The notes beneath the pieces are model-generated. The model had not been told where the DNA came from and searched no databases. It saw nothing but the letters and a program-made list of their open reading frames with translations. DNA of 64,000 nt, from positions 1 through 64,000 of the forward strand of contig CAZQAF010000001.1 in assembly GCA_964591175.1 (NCBI GenBank). The letters run 5' to 3'. A program made the translations under genes and the position numbers. This DNA is from UBA11574 sp964591175. GTDB lineage: Bacteria; Desulfobacterota; Desulfobacteria; Desulfobacterales; UBA11574. This document shows positions 62,322 to 64,000 of the stretch, one piece after another; the stretch's first letter is position 1; each line of letters starts with the position of its first letter.

Positions 62322-64000
62322 ATGAAGCAAAACCCGCTGCTTAAAGTACAGGAATTCGGACAGAGCCTCTGGCAGGACTATATCCAAAGAGGCCTCATCC
62401 TGTCCGGCGAGCTCAAACAGCTTATCGATGAAGACGGCATCCGGGGAGTGACCTCCAACCCGAGCATCTTTGACAAGGCCATTGCCGGCAGTCGCGACTA
62501 TGACGGTGACATTCGCGCCATGGCGCTGGAAGGCAAGAGCATCGAGCAGATCTACCGGTTTCTCACCGTCCGGGACGTCCGGGAAGCCGCGGACTGTTTC
62601 AGATCGCTGTATGACCGGTCTGAAGGAAAGCACGGGTTTGTCAGTCTGGAAGTCAACCCCCATCTGGCCCATGACGAAAACGGTACCCTCCAGGAGGCAC
62701 GGGAACTATGGAAAGCGCTGGACCGTCCGAATGTGTTTATCAAAGTGCCTGCTACCCGGGAAGGCTTGATATGCATTCGAAGGCTTATCGCCGAAGGCAT
62801 CAACGTCAATGTCACACTGCTGTTCGGATTACCCCGATACCGGGAAGTTGCTGCTGCCTATATCGGCGGCTTGGAAGACCGGGCCGCACAGGGTAAACCG
62901 ATTGACCGGGTATCGTCCGTGGCCAGTTTTTTCCTGAGCCGGATCGACGTCCTGGTGGATCAGGAACTTGAAAAGATTATGGAAGGAGACACCGAAAAAG
63001 CAGGCCTTTCTAAAAAATGTCACGGTGAGGTGGCCATCGCCAGCGCAAGGCAGGCCTATCAGATATACAAAAAGATTTTCCAGGATGAGCGGTTTCGTAA
63101 GCTTGCGGACCAGGGAGCCCGGCCACAGCGCCTCTTGTGGGCCAGCACCAGTACCAAGAATCCCAAATACTCAGATGTCAAATATGTCGAGGCCCTGATC
63201 GGGCCGGACACGGTCAATACCCTGCCCCAGGAGACGATTAAGGCTTACCGGGATCATGGCAACCCTGCCGCGCGGCTGGAGCAGGATCTGGATGTGGCCG
63301 GGGAAGTATTTGAAAGTCTTCTATCACTTGACATCGATATTGATAAAGTCACCCAGCAGCTCGAAGATGAGGGCGTTGAGAAATTCAACAAGCCCTATGA
63401 CAGTCTCATGGAAACGCTCGAGAAAAAGCGGGTCTCGGTACTCAAAGAACCGGTGGATGTTCAGTGGATCAACCTTGCCGGTTACGGTTCTGAGGTGGAA
63501 AAACAGATCGACAATATGGAAAAAGACGACTTCGTCGCCCGACTGTGGCGAAAGGATACCGCTTTGTGGAGCGCAGACCCAAAGGATCAGGAGGTGATCC
63601 GCAAGGCCATGGGATGGCTGCATGCAGCTGATAAAATGGAAGAAAACATAAAAGAACTGACCGATTTTACCAAAGAAGTCAAAAATGCCGGTTTTACCCA
63701 CGTGGTCCACATGGGCATGGGCGGCAGCAGCCTGGCACCATTGGCCTTTCAACGGACATTTTCCCAAACAGAACATGGACTTCGCTTGATTGTATTAGAC
63801 ACCACGGATCCGGCCACCATTGCCGATATTGAAAAACGCGTGCCCTTAAAACAAACCCTTTTTATCGTTGCCAGCAAATCCGGGACCACTGCCGAACCGC
63901 TGGCGTTTATGGAATATTTTTTCGAAAAAATTAAAGCCGAAAAAAATAAATATGCCGGAGAAAATTTTGTGGCGATCACGGATCCTGAAACACCGCTTAC
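62322..64000 (+). CDS. Bifunctional transaldolase / glucose-6-phosphate isomerase (partial)
   Basis: The frame starts at ATG 62322 after AAAGGAGACAGCG and stays open to the end of the window (about 559 residues). The transaldolase part (about 1-370) has GVTSNPSIFDKAI, the Schiff-base lysine in NVFIKVPAT, and later LLWASTSTKNPKYSD. The isomerase part starts near residue 420 with HVVHMGMGGSSLAP and FIVASKSGTTAEPLAFMEYF. The fusion joins two steps of sugar phosphate metabolism. The C-terminal part of the isomerase is missing because the window ends. Confidence 0.93.
   Translation, partial: MKQNPLLKVQEFGQSLWQDYIQRGLILSGELKQLIDEDGIRGVTSNPSIFDKAIAGSRDYDGDIRAMALEGKSIEQIYRFLTVRDVREAADCFRSLYDRSEGKHGFVSLEVNPHLAHDENGTLQEARELWKALDRPNVFIKVPATREGLICIRRLIAEGINVNVTLLFGLPRYREVAAAYIGGLEDRAAQGKPIDRVSSVASFFLSRIDVLVDQELEKIMEGDTEKAGLSKKCHGEVAIASARQAYQIYKKIFQDERFRKLADQGARPQRLLWASTSTKNPKYSDVKYVEALIGPDTVNTLPQETIKAYRDHGNPAARLEQDLDVAGEVFESLLSLDIDIDKVTQQLEDEGVEKFNKPYDSLMETLEKKRVSVLKEPVDVQWINLAGYGSEVEKQIDNMEKDDFVARLWRKDTALWSADPKDQEVIRKAMGWLHAADKMEENIKELTDFTKEVKNAGFTHVVHMGMGGSSLAPLAFQRTFSQTEHGLRLIVLDTTDPATIADIEKRVPLKQTLFIVASKSGTTAEPLAFMEYFFEKIKAEKNKYAGENFVAITDPETPL

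Overview
The window is chromosomal DNA from a dissimilatory sulfate-reducing bacterium, most likely a member of the Desulfobacterota close to the Desulfobacterales. The diagnostic block is aprBA, qmoABC and a dissimilatory-type sat (about 35.5-44.7 kb), which together activate sulfate, reduce APS and connect that step to the quinone pool. Predicted outer-membrane barrels show that the cell is Gram-negative. No phage, CRISPR array, rRNA operon or intact insertion sequence was found.

Layout. (1) 0-9 kb: the tail of an unidentified gene, a stand-alone response regulator, a DUF4197 protein, an array of short hairpins that may be an IS200/IS605-type relic, a 785-residue GAF-domain protein, a CPA-type cation/proton antiporter with a TrkA-N domain, an unknown membrane protein and an orphan predicted outer-membrane protein. 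(2) 9-31 kb: a long run on the minus strand, read from right to left. It holds an HsdR-N-like protein, a nucleoside deaminase, infC, rpmI, rplT, pheS, pheT, a MerR-type regulator and tRNA-Gly(CCC). The nusA cluster follows (rimP, nusA, infB, DUF503, rbfA, nrnA-like, truB, rpsO, pnp), then an M16 peptidase, dut, a metallo-beta-lactamase-fold hydrolase and an amylosucrase. (3) 31-35 kb: a dGTPase-like HD protein, three proteins of the YkgJ cysteine-cluster type and a divergent SDR protein. (4) 35.5-44.7 kb: the sulfate-reduction genes, with aprBA and qmoABC on the plus strand and sat converging on them. (5) 45-51 kb: a YjbQ protein, a U32 peptidase, a CooC-type ATPase and a Ski2-like helicase. 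(6) 51-55.7 kb: a block that looks richer in G and C, with DUF3300, DUF2950, a GH100-like glycosidase and a sucrose-phosphate-phosphatase-like HAD enzyme. (7) 56-60 kb: a compact envelope redox operon of a heme-bearing porin, a type-1 copper protein, a periplasmic protein and a diheme cytochrome c. (8) 60.4-64 kb: an animal-type transketolase and a transaldolase/glucose-6-phosphate isomerase fusion that runs off the end.

How it works together. Sat makes APS, AprBA reduces it to sulfite, and QmoABC is thought to pass electrons from menaquinol to AprBA. Amylosucrase, the GH100-like enzyme, the SPP-like phosphatase, transketolase and Tal-Pgi suggest that the cell handles sucrose or glucan reserves and runs a non-oxidative pentose phosphate pathway. 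The 56-60 kb operon is the best candidate here for a poorly described system. It looks like an electron-transfer module spanning the periplasm and outer membrane, with a monoheme porin whose architecture recalls Cyc2.

Other points of note are an ATA start codon for infC, a short ORF and competing hairpins in the aprBA leader, and three intergenic loci built of degenerate short repeats followed by their own inverted copies. All calls come from reading the sequence; no database search was run.
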